NCBI GenBank assembly: GCA_947448675.1
Contig: CANFOR010000133.1
Coordinates: forward strand, 1-7,796
Direction of reading: 5' to 3'
DNA: 7,796 nucleotides
DNA from: Betaproteobacteria bacterium
GTDB taxonomy: Bacteria > Pseudomonadota > Gammaproteobacteria > Burkholderiales > Burkholderiaceae_C
The notes under the pieces are model-generated. The model saw nothing but the letters and a program-made list of their open reading frames with translations. It did not search any database and had not been told where the DNA came from. The translations under genes and the position numbers were made by a program. Of the stretch, positions 4,888 to 7,796 are shown one piece after another (within the stretch, counting starts at the first letter, position 1; each line of letters opens with the position of its first letter).

Positions 4888-7266
4888 TTGAGCATCAAGT
4901 TTTACCCGCTTCTTTTGGTTCTGGCCCTTGGTAGCGCCTTTGCCCAAACCCCCTCCGTTTCTTCTGGCGCTAGCAGCGCAGCCAGCGCTTCCCTGGGCAG
5001 CGCTGGCGCTGCAGGGGCAACGGGCTCCACTGGGGCGCCGAATGCAGCGAATACCGCTAACGCCACAGGCCAGGGCCTTACCGGCAAAATATCCGATGCT
5101 GCAGCGGCTGATGCCAACACCCGTATGGCTGCCAAAGCCGACACCGCAGACAAAGCCTCCAACGCTGCGCTGCGCCTGCCCGATTTAGAAAGCACCGAAT
5201 TCCAAAGCTATGTAGAGCAATCCACTGGCCGCAAGCTGCCTTTGTTTGGCTACCAACTCTTTGGCAATGCGCTTGGCAATGGCAACCGCTTTGCGCCCGT
5301 GCCCAATACCCCCGTGCCCGCCAACTATGTGCTCGGCCCTGGTGATGAAGTGGCCTTGCGGGTGTGGGGCGCGCAAGACGCTGACCTGCGTTTGGCCATC
5401 GACGCCAACGGCCAGGTGAGCATTCCCAAGCTCGGCGTCTTTAGCTTGCTCGGCGTGAAAGCCAGCGAGTTAGAAGGCACGCTGCGCAGCCAATTGGCCA
5501 AAAACTTTACCAATTTCCAGCTCAGCGCCACGGTGGGCAAACTGCGTTCCATGCAAATTTATGTGGTTGGCCAAGCACGCCAACCCGGCGCGCATTTGGT
5601 CTCAGGCTTTTCTACTTTGGTTTCGGCCTTATTTGAGCTCGGCGGCCCCAGCAGCGCGGGCAGCTTGCGCAATATCCAACTCAAGCGCAATGGCCGCGTG
5701 CTCAGCACGATCGACCTCTACGAGTTTTTAAGCAACGGCGATAAAAGCGCCGACCTGCGCCTGCTGCCCGACGACGTGATTGTCATCCCGCCTGCGGGTG
5801 CGCGCGTAGCCGTGTTTGGCGGTGCAGTCGACACCCCCGCCATTTACGAACTCAAGGGCGCTGGCGACACGGTGCAGTCGGTGCTCAACACGGCAGGCGG
5901 CAAGCGGGTGCTCACCAGCCAGTTCAAGCTGCAGTTAGAGCGCATCAACCCGGCGCAGGCCAAGGCGCCGCGCACCGTCATCAGCTTGGCGCTCGACCCT
6001 GCGGGTTTGGCCAACACCCTGCAAGACGGTGACCTGCTCACCCTGTTTTCAGTGGCCAGCGAATTCGCCAATGCCGTCACTTTGCGCGGCAATGTGGCCT
6101 TGCCCCTGCGCTACCCGTACAAGGGTGCCATGACCCTGGCCGACTTGATCCCCGACCGCGACGCCGTGCTCACCGGGGATTACTTTGCCCGCAAAAACAT
6201 CCAGGTGCAATTTGACGTGCCGGGTGGGAGCTCGGGCAAAAACGCATCGCAAGACCGCGTCTTGGGCGAGATACGCAATATTGTGGACGAGCCCAACTGG
6301 GACTACGCCTTGATCGAGCGCCTCGACCGCAGCACCCTGCGCACCGAGCTCATCCCCTTTGACCTGGGCAAGGTCGTGCGCAAGCAAATGCCCGACGCAG
6401 GCATAGCCCTGCAGTCTGGCGACGTGGTGACGATTTTCTCGGTCAAAGACGTGAAGGTGCCACGCGCTAAAACTGCCATTACCGTCAAGCTCGAAGGCGA
6501 GTTCAATCGCCCCGGCATCTACTCGGCCACGGCGGGCGAGTCGCTGCGCGATGTGATCGACCGAGCCGGTGGGCTGACGCCAGACGCCTATGTGTTTGGC
6601 ACGGAGTTTTACCGCGACAAGGCCCGTGCCGACCAACAGGCCAACCTGAAGCGCGTGGTTGACCGTTTGCAAAGCCAGCTCTTGGCAGCCAGTGACCAAA
6701 ACGCCCAAAGCAGCGTGGGCACTGACGCCCAGCTGCTGCTGGCCAAACAGCAAGCCCAGCAGCGCTCCATGCAAGCCCAGCTCGAGCGCCTGCGCAGTTT
6801 AAAGGCCACTGGCCGCGTAGCGCTTGCCCTGCCTGCGTTAGCAGCTAGCAATTCTGTAGCATCCTACCTGCCCGGCCTGCGCCTTGAAAACGGCGACCAT
6901 ATCGTCATGCCAGCCCGTCCTGACTTTGTGCAGGTCTACGGCTCGGTCAATTTAGAGAGCAGTTTGATCTGGAAACCCGGCTCCAGTTTGCAGGATTATT
7001 TGCAGCAAGCCGGGCCGACGCAATTTGCCGACCGCGAACAAGTGTTTGTGATCCGTGCCGACGGCAGCGTGGCCAGCCGCAGCGACGGGCTTTTCTCGCG
7101 CAGCATGAGCGGCCTAGAGATTTTGCCCGGCGACAACATTGTGGTGCCCGAAATGCTCGACAAAGAAACCCGTTACGCCACTGTCATTCGCAATTTGAAA
7201 GACTTCTCGGTCATCTTCCAAGGTTTTGGCATTGGCGCTGCGGCCTTTAAAGCCCTGGGTTACTAA
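4888..7266 (+). CDS. Polysaccharide export protein with Poly_export and multiple SLBB domains (Wza/KpsD type)
   Basis: A 792-residue secreted protein expected to form the periplasmic/outer-membrane part of a capsule or exopolysaccharide export channel. The signal peptide is residues 1-19, with likely cleavage after AFA. There is no cysteine after the cleavage site, so unlike Wza it is not a lipoprotein; KpsD is the closer model. Residues 23-94 are an Ala/Ser/Gly/Thr-rich linker. A conserved lead-in (FQSYVEQSTGRKLPLFGYQLFG) follows near 105, then the Poly_export domain at about 143-225 (VPANYVLGPGDEVALRVWG). SLBB-like units begin near 224, 307, 397, 530 and 681, each with a (V/L).G.....P(G/A)-like opening or a GD.+.+ ending. 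Residues 580-642 are charged, Gln-rich and probably coiled coil. The TTG start is set by AAAGGAG at 4875-4881; a GTG at 4846 in the same frame has no SD and would spoil the signal peptide. The stop is 8 bases before the co-polymerase gene. Confidence 0.9.
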   Translation: MSIKFYPLLLVLALGSAFAQTPSVSSGASSAASASLGSAGAAGATGSTGAPNAANTANATGQGLTGKISDAAAADANTRMAAKADTADKASNAALRLPDLESTEFQSYVEQSTGRKLPLFGYQLFGNALGNGNRFAPVPNTPVPANYVLGPGDEVALRVWGAQDADLRLAIDANGQVSIPKLGVFSLLGVKASELEGTLRSQLAKNFTNFQLSATVGKLRSMQIYVVGQARQPGAHLVSGFSTLVSALFELGGPSSAGSLRNIQLKRNGRVLSTIDLYEFLSNGDKSADLRLLPDDVIVIPPAGARVAVFGGAVDTPAIYELKGAGDTVQSVLNTAGGKRVLTSQFKLQLERINPAQAKAPRTVISLALDPAGLANTLQDGDLLTLFSVASEFANAVTLRGNVALPLRYPYKGAMTLADLIPDRDAVLTGDYFARKNIQVQFDVPGGSSGKNASQDRVLGEIRNIVDEPNWDYALIERLDRSTLRTELIPFDLGKVVRKQMPDAGIALQSGDVVTIFSVKDVKVPRAKTAITVKLEGEFNRPGIYSATAGESLRDVIDRAGGLTPDAYVFGTEFYRDKARADQQANLKRVVDRLQSQLLAASDQNAQSSVGTDAQLLLAKQQAQQRSMQAQLERLRSLKATGRVALALPALAASNSVASYLPGLRLENGDHIVMPARPDFVQVYGSVNLESSLIWKPGSSLQDYLQQAGPTQFADREQVFVIRADGSVASRSDGLFSRSMSGLEILPGDNIVVPEMLDKETRYATVIRNLKDFSVIFQGFGIGAAAFKALGY
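6844..6860 (+). repeat. Short GCTA-N9-TAGC motif inside the export gene
   Basis: GCTAGCAATTCTGTAGC, followed by ATCCTACC, sits in a locally AT-richer patch (about 43% G+C over 6839-6868). It shares GCTA, CAATT, TAGC and CCTAC, in the same order, with the start of the pepN segment at 2610-2631 and lies in the same codon phase. It codes for ordinary residues between the coiled coil and the last SLBB domain. It may be a decayed repeat fragment or coincidence. Confidence 0.25.
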
Positions 7267-7274
7267 GGCCTGTT

Positions 7275-7796
7275 ATGTTGGACACCCCACACGAAACGGC
7301 CACCAGCTTGGCCAACGCAACGCCTGAGAACGAACTGGGTCTGCTCGATTTTCTGGCGCTCTTGGTCGAGCACCTGCGCAGCTTGGTCTTGCTGCCCCTG
7401 CTGGCGGGTTTGCTGGCCTTGGCAGCCAGCTTTGCCATTGCACCCACCTTTACCGCCGTGACCAAATTCATGCCACCCCAGCAACAGCAAAGCGGCGTAG
7501 CCGCCATGCTGCAAAGCCTAGGCTCGCTTGGCAGCTTGGCAGGGGCCAGTGGCGCGCTCAAAAACCCGGCTGACCAGTACGTGGCATTTTTGAAAAGCCA
7601 GAGCGTTGAAGACGCGATGATCGAGCGCTTTCATTTGCAAGAGCGCTACGACGAAAAATTCCGCCAAGACACGCGTAAACAGCTCGAAAAAATGAGCCGC
7701 ATCACTGCCGGTAAAGACGGTTTGATTGCCATTGAGGTTGACGACAAAGACCCGCCAATGGCTGCGCAAATGGCCAATGCCTATGTGCAAGAGCTG
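7275..7796 (+). CDS. Wzz/KpsE-type polysaccharide co-polymerase, N-terminal part (partial)
   Basis: The frame is open from the ATG at 7275 to the window edge (174 codons, no stop). AAGG at 7265-7268 sits 6 bases before the ATG as a modest Shine-Dalgarno. The layout is that of a Wzz-domain protein: a short cytoplasmic N-terminus with ENELGLLDFLALLVEHLRS (20-38), one transmembrane segment (about 37-57), then periplasmic FTAVTKFMPPQQQQSG. The next part is rich in Gly, Ser and Leu (SLGSLGSLAG), followed by LKNPADQYVAFLKSQSVEDAMIERFHL, the usual start of the Wzz periplasmic domain, and a charged helical part. Such proteins sit in the inner membrane, set chain length and contact the SLBB export protein. 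Close spacing to that gene indicates one operon. Whether it has a second transmembrane helix (KpsE-like) or a kinase domain (Wzc-like) cannot be seen here. Confidence 0.88.
   Translation, partial: MLDTPHETATSLANATPENELGLLDFLALLVEHLRSLVLLPLLAGLLALAASFAIAPTFTAVTKFMPPQQQQSGVAAMLQSLGSLGSLAGASGALKNPADQYVAFLKSQSVEDAMIERFHLQERYDEKFRQDTRKQLEKMSRITAGKDGLIAIEVDDKDPPMAAQMANAYVQEL

Noticed and set aside
6049..6774. Minus-strand open frame of 241 codons opposite the export gene
   Set aside because: It is entirely antisense to well-supported SLBB coding sequence, with no SD or family motif; a codon-bias shadow.

Overview
The window reads as a chromosomal segment of a betaproteobacterium, most likely Burkholderiales, family Comamonadaceae (Rhodoferax, Limnohabitans or Polaromonas type). 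This placement is an inference from high-GC coding sequence, the style of the PepN, FBPase and release factor 2 proteins, and AT-richer interspersed repeats that resemble ones I remember from that family. I ran no search.

Left part (1-3566): three genes on the + strand, packed with overlaps. They are the C-terminal end of peptide chain release factor 2 (prfB), a HAD-superfamily phosphatase/phosphomutase of the beta-phosphoglucomutase type, and a complete M1 aminopeptidase N (pepN). The HAD start overlaps the prfB stop by one base. pepN starts 17 bases inside the HAD gene. The three are probably co-transcribed and translationally coupled.

Middle (3567-4831): the 171-base gap after pepN is largely filled by an imperfect inverted repeat built from 9-base units around an AT-rich core. 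It is followed by fbp (class I fructose-1,6-bisphosphatase), whose start codon has no visible Shine-Dalgarno sequence. A tRNA-Thr (anticodon CGT) begins only 10 bases after fbp. A TATAAT box, probably the tRNA's own -10 element, overlaps the fbp stop codon.

Right part (4832-7796): start of a polysaccharide export locus. It holds a large periplasmic/outer-membrane polysaccharide export protein (Poly_export domain plus about five SLBB-type domains, signal peptidase I type signal) and, 8 bases later, the 5' part of a Wzz/KpsE-type inner-membrane polysaccharide co-polymerase that runs off the window. Together they would form the trans-envelope export path for a capsule or exopolysaccharide whose synthesis genes should lie further right.

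I see no wholly new system. The points most worth a second look are: an RNA hairpin that could mask the ribosome binding site of the export gene; two A-C mismatches in the tRNA stems; the inverted repeat in front of fbp; and a low-GC, repeat-like stretch inside pepN that shares a short motif with a site in the export gene.
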